From the NCBI GenBank assembly GCA_963716925.1, contig CAVQUX010000018.1, positions 1 through 64,000 on the forward strand: 64,000 bases of DNA. The letters are read 5' to 3'. Under the pieces are notes generated by a model. It was not told the DNA's origin and made no database searches. It saw only the letters and a list, made by a program, of their open reading frames with translations. The translations under genes were made by a program, and so were the position numbers. Of this stretch, positions 53,574-61,303 are shown piece by piece (position 1 is the stretch's first letter; each line of letters begins with the position of its first letter). Source of the DNA: DAISKN01 sp963716925. GTDB taxonomy: Bacteria; Acidobacteriota; Vicinamibacteria; Marinacidobacterales; SMYC01.

Positions 53574-54048
53574 GGTAAGAGACGTCCTGGAGCTGGACCG
53601 AGATTCCGTCGGGGTCCGCGAAGTAGAGCTCCTTCACCTGGCCGCGCATCCGGATGCGGGCTTCGACTCCGTGCGCCGCGCAGGCCGCGATCGCCTCGTC
53701 GGCGTCGAAGCGCTCGACCCCGAGGCAGAAATGGTTGATATGCGGCTTGGCCCCCTCTCCCGAGGAGTAGATCCCGACGAACGAGTCGCCCGCGGCCAGG
53801 TTGATCCCGTTGTCCTGCCGGCTCATCACCGGAAGGCCGAGAAGGTCCTGATAGAACGCTACCGACCGCTCGACGCTCGACACGAACAGCGTGACGTGAT
53901 TGAGAGTGCGCGCGGGCAGTCGAGGTTTCGAGTTTTGCGCCTCCGCGCGGCCCCCGACGACGAGCGCGGCGATCGCCGCCACGAGCTCGCGGCGCGTCAT
54001 CGCGCCCGTTTCGTACCGATTCACCAACCGTTCGATTGCTGCGCTCAT
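53566..54048 (-). CDS. Secreted VOC/glyoxalase-fold protein
   Basis: A 160-residue vicinal-oxygen-chelate protein. About 35 N-terminal residues (IERLVNRYETGAMTRRELVAAI onward) contain a TRRELVAAI element and a short hydrophobic stretch ending AEAQ, resembling an export signal of Tat type. Two beta-alpha-beta-beta-beta repeats follow: LNHVTLFVSSVERSVAFYQD and INHFCLGVERFDAD, with a Glu metal ligand candidate in KELYFADPDGI. ATG 54048 has GAGGTG upstream. Its stop lies inside the MDR reductase start, so the two genes are coupled. Confidence 0.8.
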   Translation of the reverse strand: MSAAIERLVNRYETGAMTRRELVAAIAALVVGGRAEAQNSKPRLPARTLNHVTLFVSSVERSVAFYQDLLGLPVMSRQDNGINLAAGDSFVGIYSSGEGAKPHINHFCLGVERFDADEAIAACAAHGVEARIRMRGQVKELYFADPDGISVQLQDVSYRG

Positions 54049-54169
54049 CGGGTCACCTCTCTGGATTCTGGCGCGCAAGGTATCACGAACGACTTTTCCC
54101 GGCGGGGAGGAGGACGACTCGGTTTCTCGTCTTTGTTCATAGGGGTGAGGGCCGCGACGGGAGGTCGAC

Positions 54170-54904
54170 ATGGGCCCTCAGACGGCGCCGGGCAAAAGCA
54201 TTCAGAGCGTTCTCCGCGAGTTCCTGGAGGACCGGGGTCGAGATCTGGCGCAGCAGGAGTCTCGCCTCTACCGCCACGTGGTTCTCTTTCTCGAGCTTTG
54301 TATCAATAACTACGGCCACCGCAACCTGGACGAGGACGGCCGGGAGCGGTACGAGCGCCTCTACCGGGACCTCGACGGCGGCGGCCGCGATTTCTTCGAG
54401 CTCTTCGGGCCCGAGTTGCTCCTCCCGGAGCTGGACTTCTTCACCGGCACGTTCCTGAAAAAGGAAGTCCATACGTCGGACCGGGTGGTGCGAAAGGCGA
54501 AGGACGTCGTTTCCGAGCTCCGCCGGTGGCTCGTGGAGCGAGGCCACGTGACGGCGAAAGCTCTCGAAGAACAGGAGGAGAGCTTGAAAGCCCGCGAAAG
54601 GCTGAAGCGCCGCCTGCGCCCCATCGCGCGCCGTGTCGAAAGAAGCCTCGTCTCGCTCGATCCTTCGTCACTGGCGGCGGACGACTACGTGGCTCTCGAC
54701 GATCACCTCGTCGGCCGCGTCGAGCCGGGCCGTATCTGGCTCCGCGTGCATCGGACCGCCGTTCCCGAGGAGATCGGGCCCATCGCCCTTCCGCAGGAAA
54801 TTACCCGCCACCTCCGGCGCGGCTTCACTCTCTGCTGCTCCCTGGGAAAGCTGCGGGGCCGCTGGCGCCTCCTGGAGTTTTCCGACGTTCATCCTCGCGG
54901 TTAG
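54170..54904 (+). CDS. Protein of unknown function, helical with basic centre
   Basis: A 244-residue protein that I do not recognise. Residues ~10-125 are helical (IQSVLREFLEDRGRDLAQQE, RHVVLFLELCINNYG, FFELFGPELLLPELDFF) and faintly recall the SAM-like helical bundles of recombinase N-termini. A basic coiled segment (EEQEESLKARERLKRRLRP) follows. The last ~80 residues look like a small beta domain (GRVEPGRIWLRVHR) with a strand-rich end. There is no membrane segment. The start is ATG 54170 with GGGAGG 5 nt before. The DinB gene follows 24 nt later on the same strand. Confidence 0.65.
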   Translation: MGPQTAPGKSIQSVLREFLEDRGRDLAQQESRLYRHVVLFLELCINNYGHRNLDEDGRERYERLYRDLDGGGRDFFELFGPELLLPELDFFTGTFLKKEVHTSDRVVRKAKDVVSELRRWLVERGHVTAKALEEQEESLKARERLKRRLRPIARRVERSLVSLDPSSLAADDYVALDDHLVGRVEPGRIWLRVHRTAVPEEIGPIALPQEITRHLRRGFTLCCSLGKLRGRWRLLEFSDVHPRG

Positions 54905-54928
54905 AATCCAGGTTCCTGGAGGAACCTC

Positions 54929-55426
54929 ATGACTCTTGCGGATGCGTTCATTGCCGAGTTCCATCACGAAGCGCAGGGGACGCGCCGGATCCTCGAGCGT
55001 CTTCCCGAGGACAAGCTCTCGTTCAAGCCTCATCCGAAATCGATGAGCCTCGGTGGGCTCGCGACCCACGTCGCCCACATCCCCGACTGGATCCGGACCG
55101 TCGTGAACGACTCCATCTTCGACATGGGGATCGTCGAAGGACGGACCGCCGAGCGAAAGTCTCGGCGGGAAATCCTCGACTACTTCGAGAAGAACGCGAA
55201 AGAGTTCGGAGAGGTTCTCGCGGGCAAGTCCGACGAGCACCTGCGGGAGACCTGGACGCTGAAGAACAAGGGCGCGCACGTCCTCACTCTTCCCCGGGCC
55301 GCATGCATCCGCTCGTTCATCATGAGCCACGTCATCCATCATCGGGGACAGCTCACCGTGTACCTGCGGATGAACGACGTTCCCCTTCCGGCAATCTACG
55401 GGCCGAGCGCCGATGAGGGGATGTGA
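54929..55426 (+). CDS. DinB-family protein
   Basis: A 165-residue DinB-like four-helix protein. The N-terminal FIAEFHHEAQGTRRILERLP carries the first His, GGLATHVAHIPDW the second region, and FIMSHVIHHRGQLTVYLRM the C-terminal HxxxH-type pair that binds a divalent metal. It ends with the family signature PLPAIYGPSADE. A metal-dependent transferase or thiol-related role is possible but unproven. GGAGG lies 6-7 nt before ATG 54929. It may be co-transcribed with the unknown gene before it. Confidence 0.87.
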   Translation: MTLADAFIAEFHHEAQGTRRILERLPEDKLSFKPHPKSMSLGGLATHVAHIPDWIRTVVNDSIFDMGIVEGRTAERKSRREILDYFEKNAKEFGEVLAGKSDEHLRETWTLKNKGAHVLTLPRAACIRSFIMSHVIHHRGQLTVYLRMNDVPLPAIYGPSADEGM

Positions 55427-55435
55427 GCGCGGCCG

Positions 55436-56524
55436 CTATCGTTTGCGCGACAGGACGAGCCCGTCGAAGCCGTGCCGGGTGGGCGCGTCATCCAGGAACT
55501 CGGCGGCGTCGGGGTCGTTCTTGAGGAAGGCGTCGAGAAACCGACCGACGTAGAGACAGAGGCGCCGGTAGCGCTCCAGGCCGGCCTCGCGGCCATCGCG
55601 GCCATCGCGGCCATCGCGGGAGGAGACGTTCGGAGGAACGACGGTCGCGAGCGAGGTGAATTCCGCGTGCGTCGCTCCTTCGATGGTGAGGAGATAGGTT
55701 CGTCCCCGCGCGATCTCGTCGTAGTACCGGAAGCTCTTCGGGACCTGCCCGGACTCGCGGGAGTCGGTTACGTGCAGGAACGCCGCCGTCGCCCGGCGGG
55801 GCTCGAAGAAGATCGAGCTTTCGAGAAGCTTGTCGCCGTAGACGTAACCGGTAGCCGCGTCGAGACTCACGACCGCGCCGACGTTGGGATTCTTCATCGC
55901 GAGGAGCGCCTGGGCGACGCCGCCGAGGCTCCAGGCCACGAGACCGAAGGGCCCGTCCGAGACCTCGGGGTAATCGTGCAGCCCCTGGATCACGAACTCC
56001 ATGTCCCGGATCTGGGCGTCCACCGCCAGGGCGTCGTACGCGGCCTCGACGTCCTCGCGGGCGGGAAGAGATGGAATCGCCACGACGACGTAGCCGCGGC
56101 TCGCGAGGTACTCGCAGAGGACGGTGTTCAGATAGAAAGTTCCCGTGAGGCCCGTTCCGAAGATGAGGAGGGGAAAGGGACCGGAAGCCCGCGGCGCCTT
56201 CTCGACGGCCCCGGTTTCCGAGGAGAGGAGCCCATCGAGCTCCGCATCGGACAGCGGGAAGCCGTAGGTCGCGAGGCGCCCGCGGAAGCTCTCCCGGCCG
56301 TCGGCGCCGTCCACGTAGCGGCCGAAGGTGAGCGGCCGGGCTTCGGCTCCTTCCGCCGGATACCAGATGGACATGGTTACGGGCCGGGGGCCGCGCTCTC
56401 CCTCGGCGCCGAAGGGACGGGAGTAGTCGAAGAGCTCGACCTGCTCGAAGCCTGCGCGGTGCGGTCCAGGCTCCGGCTGCACCCAGAGAGCCGGGAGCGA
56501 AAGGAGGAGCGCGGGAAAACTCAC
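55436..56524 (-). CDS. Secreted alpha/beta hydrolase (PAF-acetylhydrolase/dienelactone-like)
   Basis: A 362-residue exported hydrolase with a signal-like N-terminus (SFPALLLSLPALWVQ). It contains VTMSIWYPAEGAEARPL, the oxyanion strand PLLIFGTGLTG, YVVVAIPSL and the nucleophile region FGLVAWSLGGVAQALLA, where the elbow reads AWSLGG instead of GxSxGG. GATHAEF holds the His. A run of three Arg-Asp-Gly repeats comes from a 9-bp tandem DNA repeat near 55588. The start is GTG 56524, 9 nt after the preceding gene, so it is the last gene of the herA run. Confidence 0.78.
   Translation of the reverse strand: MSFPALLLSLPALWVQPEPGPHRAGFEQVELFDYSRPFGAEGERGPRPVTMSIWYPAEGAEARPLTFGRYVDGADGRESFRGRLATYGFPLSDAELDGLLSSETGAVEKAPRASGPFPLLIFGTGLTGTFYLNTVLCEYLASRGYVVVAIPSLPAREDVEAAYDALAVDAQIRDMEFVIQGLHDYPEVSDGPFGLVAWSLGGVAQALLAMKNPNVGAVVSLDAATGYVYGDKLLESSIFFEPRRATAAFLHVTDSRESGQVPKSFRYYDEIARGRTYLLTIEGATHAEFTSLATVVPPNVSSRDGRDGRDGREAGLERYRRLCLYVGRFLDAFLKNDPDAAEFLDDAPTRHGFDGLVLSRKR
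55588..55619. repeat. 9-bp tandem repeat inside a hydrolase gene
   Basis: Slightly more than three copies of a 9-bp unit (TCGCGGCCA) in tandem. It encodes repeated Arg-Asp-Gly in the hydrolase read from the minus strand. As the unit is a multiple of three, copy-number change would lengthen or shorten the protein without shifting the frame. Nothing else in the gene is repeated. Confidence 0.7.
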
Positions 56525-56533
56525 GAAGCGAGA

Positions 56534-56845
56534 TTAGCGCGGCGTCCCCGGGAGAGAGAAATCTCCGACCGGAGTCTCCTCGACGGTGTAGTCCTCGCAG
56601 TTTCGATCGAGCGCCTCGTACGGTTCTCCAAACTGGAGGCGAAATCGATCCCGCGCCTCCCGCGAGTCCCAGCGATCGATGGTGAGGAAACGGGTCCCGT
56701 CCAGCTCGTCCCGAAGAAGCTCGGTCGAAAGATACCCCTCGGCGCGGCGGAAGAGAAGATCCCAATCCCCGCCGGGAGCATAGGCGGAAAGAAATTCGGA
56801 GAGCATTTCCGGACGGACGCGGAACTCCCAGAGAATGACCAGCAC
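56534..56845 (-). CDS. Antibiotic-biosynthesis-monooxygenase-like small protein
   Basis: A 103-residue ferredoxin-like alpha/beta protein. It begins VLVILWEFRVRPEMLSEFLS and has RAEGYLSTELLRD and FLTIDRWDSREARDRF, the pattern of ABM/YgiN-type dimeric proteins (the WxS motif). Relatives are cofactor-free monooxygenases or haem-degrading enzymes, and many are uncharacterised. The start is GTG 56845, two bases after the nurA stop, so it is in the same run as the recombination genes. That link may be only transcriptional. Confidence 0.72.
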   Translation of the reverse strand: MLVILWEFRVRPEMLSEFLSAYAPGGDWDLLFRRAEGYLSTELLRDELDGTRFLTIDRWDSREARDRFRLQFGEPYEALDRNCEDYTVEETPVGDFSLPGTPR

Positions 56846-56847
56846 GA

Positions 56848-57780
56848 TCAGCCGCTCCTTGCCGCGGCGGCCCTGAGCGCCCGATGCACGATCGCGTGAT
56901 CGCCGAGCCGCCTTCGGAGCTCGCGTTCGAGGGCGCCGATGGGGAAGAGGTTCTGGGGCGCTCGAGGGTCCTTGTGGGGGACGGAGCCGAACCGCGGAAG
57001 CGTCCGCGCCGCGAGGCTCGCGAGCCGCCGCACGTCCGCCAGGGGGAGCTCCGCGGAGAGCTCCAGGCGGACCACGCCCGAGAACGGGTGGCTGCGGTCG
57101 CCTCCCAATCGGAGATAGCTGGAGTAGCGGCGGTACGAGGTCGTGGTCAGGAAGAGCGGGGTGCGCTCGAAGGGCTCGAGGGCTCCCACCACGCGCTCGA
57201 GCCCGGGCTCGAGGTAGCCCACTTGGTGGGATTTCACGTAGCCCAGGACGCCCTCGCGCGCGTGGTGCGAAGACAGCGGGCCGTCGACGACGAGAAGATC
57301 GAAGTCCAAGTCCTCCTCCTTCACCGCGACGTCGATCTCGAGACGGCGAAGGAGCTCCTGGAGGCCCGAAGACAGCTGGGCGACGGACTCACCGGAAACC
57401 GGCTCGAGGGCGTAGGTCCCGGCATCGGTCGCGAACGCGTCGCTCCCCGTTGCGGAGAGAAGCCGCCGCCGAACCTGGATCTCCCGAATCCTGGCCCGAT
57501 CCTCGATCGCCACCACCCCGGCTGCATAGCTCGCGCAGAGGCCCCGAAGGAGACCTCCCTCCGAGCCCTCGATCCAGACGAGAGCGTCGATGCGGCGAAC
57601 GCCGTCGATGAACGCGAGTCTCTCCGCGGCGCCCGTCCCGGGCTCGGGTGGAATCGGCTTCCAGCTCGCCTTGGAAACTTCGACCGTGGGGTCGACTTCC
57701 GCGAGCGACGGCGTCAATTCTCCCGCCGCGAACGGGCTTCCATAGTCCGGATCCCAGGCTTCGACGAGGATGCGAGGCAT
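56848..57780 (-). CDS. nurA: NurA-family 5'-3' nuclease
   Basis: A 310-residue NurA-domain nuclease. The RNase H-like acidic motifs are visible: D59 in RLAFIDGVRRIDALVW, D166 in LDFDLLVVDGPLS, then the basic/His motif YVKSHQVGYL (K183, H185) and a late HPFSGVVRLELSAEL strand. In archaea NurA works with the HerA translocase to degrade the 5' strand at DNA ends. ATG 57780 overlaps the rad50-like stop (TGATG). It is the fourth gene of the herA-mre11-rad50-nurA run. The length is usual for NurA. The longer open frame on the same strand upstream is a shadow of rad50. Confidence 0.85.
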   Translation of the reverse strand: MPRILVEAWDPDYGSPFAAGELTPSLAEVDPTVEVSKASWKPIPPEPGTGAAERLAFIDGVRRIDALVWIEGSEGGLLRGLCASYAAGVVAIEDRARIREIQVRRRLLSATGSDAFATDAGTYALEPVSGESVAQLSSGLQELLRRLEIDVAVKEEDLDFDLLVVDGPLSSHHAREGVLGYVKSHQVGYLEPGLERVVGALEPFERTPLFLTTTSYRRYSSYLRLGGDRSHPFSGVVRLELSAELPLADVRRLASLAARTLPRFGSVPHKDPRAPQNLFPIGALERELRRRLGDHAIVHRALRAAAARSG

Positions 57781-60158
57781 CAGAGGACCACCTTGGTGAC
57801 CGTCGAGGTCACCGGGCTCTTGCTCACCCGATACTGTACCGGAATCGTGGCGGCGAGGTTCTGCTGGTGGGTCACGACGCCTACCACGCGGCCCCGCGCG
57901 CCGAGCTCGGTGATGGCGGAGGCGACGACGTCGAGCGTCTCGTCGTCGAGCGTCCCGAATCCCTCGTCGAGAAAGAGCGATTCGAGGCGAGCCGACCCGT
58001 CGGCCGCGAGCTCGACCGTCTGCTCCGCGAGGGTGAGCGCGAGAGCGAGGGAGGCGAGGAACGTCTCGCCCCCCGAAAGCGTCCGCGCGGAGCGCCTCTC
58101 GTCGGCGTTGCGGTGGTCGATGACCTCGAAGTTCAGCCGGTCGTCGTACTCGAACGAATACTGGCCGCTCGAGAGCTCGTTGAGAATCGCCGTCGCGCCG
58201 GTGACGAGCCGGCGGAACGCTTCTTCCAGAAGCCAGCGCTCGAAGCCCGTGGATTTGAGGTGCCGGCCGAGCGCTCCGGCGACGGCAGCCTCCTCGGTCT
58301 CCAGCTTCACCGCCTCCCGCAGACGGGAGGCGAGCGCCAGAGCGTTCTCGATGCGCTCGACTTCCTGCTCGGTCTTCGCGAGAGCCGTCACTACGGAGTC
58401 CCGCGGACGGGCGGCCACCGGAATCGAAAGCCCCCGGCAGCGCGCGGCGATCGCGGAGAGCTTCCGCTCCCGCTCCGACTCCGCGGCCCTCGCCGCTTCC
58501 GCCGCTTTGCGGGAGGCGGCCGTTCGCCGGGGCAGCTCCTGTCGGGCCCATTCCGCGAGCGCCCTCCAGGCCGAGAGCAAGCTCTCCCGATCGGATGGCG
58601 GCGGTCCGAGCGAGGCAACGCGGTCCCGCGCTTCGTCGAAGCTGCGAAACGCGCCGCGCTCCTCGGAGGAACGCTTCTCCACTTCGGATTCGGCGCGACG
58701 TTCCGCTTCTCGCGCGAGCCGAGCGCTCTCCCGCGCCCGCTCGCGGCTGGACTCGGCCTCGGCGATGGAGTCGAGACCGGACGTGATCTCGGAGAGAGGC
58801 GGCGCCTTCGCGAGCTTCTTCTCGAGCGCCTCGACTTCGCGCGCGACCGCGCGGGCTCTGTCGGCGGCGAGAGCGGCACCCTTCGAGGCATCCTGCCAGG
58901 CGCCATCGGCCCGGGCCTTCTCCTTCGCGGCCTTGGACGCGGACTTCTCCGCGCTCGTGAGACCCGGCGGCAGGATCTCCTCGGGAATCCTCTCGACCGC
59001 CCGAAGACACACGGGGCAGGCTTCTCCCCGGACCAGATGGCCCCGCAGGTCGTGGGCGGCGAGCTCCCGGCGGGTCTCGTCGAGGAGCTCCCGCGCTTTC
59101 CGTTCCGTTTCCGCGGCCTCGAGCCTTTCTTTCTCGCTTCGCTCGAGCATTTCGCGCGCGTCGTCCGATGCGCTCTTCGCTTCCGAAAGGAGCCGGCGCC
59201 GCTCTTCGAGGTCTCGATGACCGCGCTTCTGCTCGGAGAGCAACGAAGCGTCGGGGAGCCGGGACGCCGCCTCCTCGGCGGACGCGAGGGCCTCCTCGGC
59301 TTCGGCACGCGCGCTCCTCGCCCGGAGGAGACCTTCGCGAGCGGCGGCCATTTTCTCCGAGAGCCGCGCGGCATCCGTCGGCATCGGGATTCCTTCGAGA
59401 AGCCGTTTTTCCTCCTCCCACTTCTCGGCCTCCCGGCGGAGCTCTTCGACGCGACGGCCGAGGGCCTCGAGCTCCGGCTCCTCCGACTCGATCTCCTTCT
59501 TCAAGCGCTCGAGCTCTGTGACCCGCGCCCTGGCCGCCTTCCTCGACTCCTCGCTCACGTCCGCCATTCTCTCGAGCTCTTCCCGGTGCAGCGCCGCCTT
59601 CTGCGCCGCTTCCGCCTCGCGGACTCGAGCCAGGTTCCCCATGCGCTCGTAAACGCCGACTCCCAGGAGCTTGGTCAATAGATCCTGGCGATCCGCCGGC
59701 TTGTCGTGCAGAAACCGGGCGAACTCCCCCTGGGGCAGCACCACGCAGGTGGTGAACTGGGTGAAGTCGAGGCCGAGGATCTCCCGCACCCGGGCCGTCA
59801 CCTCGTCGGCGTTTCCCGCGAGCGTCCTTCCGTCGGATTCGAGGCGCGCTTCCCGGGTGGTGGCGCCGCCTCTGGTTCTTCGCACCACCCGGACCGCGGT
59901 GTATCTCCGCCCTTCGACCGAGAAGTCGAATCGAACTTTCGCCTCGAGCTTCCCCTGGCTGATGACCGGATGCACCAGGTTGGGGTTCCCGTAGCGGGAA
60001 ACGCTTCCGTAGAGAGCGAACGTCAGCGCGTCGATGAGGCTCGACTTTCCCGAGCCCGTGGGACCGGTGAGAACGAAGAGGTCGACTCCCTCGAAGTCGC
60101 AGATGGTGAGCTCCCGATAGGTGGTGAAGCCTTCGAGCTCCAGCCTAATCGGGCGCAT
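57780..60158 (-). CDS. Rad50/SbcC SMC-like ATPase with zinc hook
   Basis: A 792-residue SMC-type protein. Walker A TGPTGSGKSS is at residues 31-40. LPQGEFARFL is the SbcC-type Q-region. Two long coiled coils flank the zinc hook C381-P-V-C384. The C-terminal ATPase half has signature RTLSGGETFLASLALALTLA, Walker B SLFLDEGFGTLDDE and the His switch THQQN. With Mre11/SbcD it forms the DNA-end processing complex. The protein is shorter than E. coli SbcC (~1050) and near the archaeal Rad50 size (~880), so the coiled coil is short. ATG 60158 lies 14 nt inside the sbcD-like gene; an upstream ATG at 60212 is less likely. Confidence 0.92.
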   Translation of the reverse strand: MRPIRLELEGFTTYRELTICDFEGVDLFVLTGPTGSGKSSLIDALTFALYGSVSRYGNPNLVHPVISQGKLEAKVRFDFSVEGRRYTAVRVVRRTRGGATTREARLESDGRTLAGNADEVTARVREILGLDFTQFTTCVVLPQGEFARFLHDKPADRQDLLTKLLGVGVYERMGNLARVREAEAAQKAALHREELERMADVSEESRKAARARVTELERLKKEIESEEPELEALGRRVEELRREAEKWEEEKRLLEGIPMPTDAARLSEKMAAAREGLLRARSARAEAEEALASAEEAASRLPDASLLSEQKRGHRDLEERRRLLSEAKSASDDAREMLERSEKERLEAAETERKARELLDETRRELAAHDLRGHLVRGEACPVCLRAVERIPEEILPPGLTSAEKSASKAAKEKARADGAWQDASKGAALAADRARAVAREVEALEKKLAKAPPLSEITSGLDSIAEAESSRERARESARLAREAERRAESEVEKRSSEERGAFRSFDEARDRVASLGPPPSDRESLLSAWRALAEWARQELPRRTAASRKAAEAARAAESERERKLSAIAARCRGLSIPVAARPRDSVVTALAKTEQEVERIENALALASRLREAVKLETEEAAVAGALGRHLKSTGFERWLLEEAFRRLVTGATAILNELSSGQYSFEYDDRLNFEVIDHRNADERRSARTLSGGETFLASLALALTLAEQTVELAADGSARLESLFLDEGFGTLDDETLDVVASAITELGARGRVVGVVTHQQNLAATIPVQYRVSKSPVTSTVTKVVL

Positions 60159-61296
60159 GGACCTGGTCGAGAAGCTCGTCGAAGAGCGCGCGAACCCGGG
60201 CGTCGTCGTCACCCCGCTCCTTCAAATACTCCGCGAAGAGCTCGCGCGGCGAGCGCGCCAGGTTCCGTTCCGGCTGCGGCTCTTCCGCTTCGCGGGCGCG
60301 GCCGGCGATGACGACGTCGACGGCGTTCGGAAGGATCTCGCGGACCTTGTCGGCGAGCCCGGGACTCGGTGCGGCGGAAACCTCGACCCGCAGGTAAGCG
60401 TCGCCGAGCTCGGGAGCGAGCCGCTCGAGCTCGCCGAGCGTCGCCTTCACCCGGCGAAGCCGCCTCCCCGAGCGCAACGGGACCACCTCGACCTCGGCCG
60501 GGCGGTCGGGCTCCGCTTCGATGAGGTTGACGCTCTTCACGTCGTCGGTCTCTCCGAAGTCGAGCTGGAGGGGCGAGCCCGAGTACCAGGCGGGACAGGC
60601 GGCGGGGAGCTTCTGCGCCCGGTGGAGATGGCCGAGCGCGGCGTAGTGGAGCGATCCCGGAAACGCGGTCGCGGGAACGCTGTACTCGAAGATGGTATGC
60701 GCCTGACGCTCGCCGCCGCCGAGGACGCCGCCGTAGACCATGGCGTGCGCGAGGAGGACCTGCACCGTCGAAGGCGGCGGCGCCGCGGAACAGAGATGCT
60801 CGATTACCCGCGTCGCCCGCTCGGCGTAATCGCCCTGGTGCTGCGAGGCCTCCTTGCTCATGAGGTCGTCGGCCTTCACGATGCTGCGCTGGGAGAGAAA
60901 CGGGAGAAGCCCGATGGTGGCGGCGCCCACTTTCGTCTGGAGTGCGAGGACCCCGCCCTCGGAGGGGCGAGCGGGCTTCGCCAGAACCCGGATGTTGGTG
61001 AGCCGCATCAACGGCTCGACGGCTTCGAGCCGCCTCGGGTTGTCGTGGTTTCCGGAGATCACCACGACCCACTCGCTCGAGCGGGAGAGGTCGAGGAGCG
61101 CGCGATAGACGATCTCCTCGGCCTCGGGCCCGGGGGCGGAGCCGTCGAAGAGGTCGCCGGCGACGAGAACGATGTCCACCTTGCGCGCGCGGGCGATGTC
61201 CGCGATCTCCGCGAGCACCTGCCGGTGCTCCTCGGCGCGGCTCTTTCCTCGGAGGGTCTTCCCGACGTGCCAGTCGCCGGTGTGGAGAAAGCGCAT
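60145..61296 (-). CDS. Mre11/SbcD DNA-end nuclease
   Basis: A 383-residue metallophosphoesterase-type nuclease. The conserved di-manganese motifs are D8 and H10 in HTGDWHVGK, D48 in VAGDLFDG, N83 and H84 in ISGNHDN, a later His in VLLAHAMVYG, and GHLHRAQKL. The capping region and C-terminal residues that bind the ATPase follow. It cleaves hairpins and trims DNA ends with the Rad50/SbcC partner encoded next, whose start overlaps it by 14 nt. It begins 7 nt after the herA stop. I leave the symbol open, because both the mre11 and sbcD names apply. Confidence 0.93.
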   Translation of the reverse strand: MRFLHTGDWHVGKTLRGKSRAEEHRQVLAEIADIARARKVDIVLVAGDLFDGSAPGPEAEEIVYRALLDLSRSSEWVVVISGNHDNPRRLEAVEPLMRLTNIRVLAKPARPSEGGVLALQTKVGAATIGLLPFLSQRSIVKADDLMSKEASQHQGDYAERATRVIEHLCSAAPPPSTVQVLLAHAMVYGGVLGGGERQAHTIFEYSVPATAFPGSLHYAALGHLHRAQKLPAACPAWYSGSPLQLDFGETDDVKSVNLIEAEPDRPAEVEVVPLRSGRRLRRVKATLGELERLAPELGDAYLRVEVSAAPSPGLADKVREILPNAVDVVIAGRAREAEEPQPERNLARSPRELFAEYLKERGDDDARVRALFDELLDQVHAPD

Positions 61297-61303
61297 CCGA
61301 GGG

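Noticed and set aside
55588..55619. Possible short CRISPR-like or intergenic repeat
   Set aside because: The unit is 9 bp, tandem without spacers, and in frame inside a hydrolase gene; it is a simple coding repeat.
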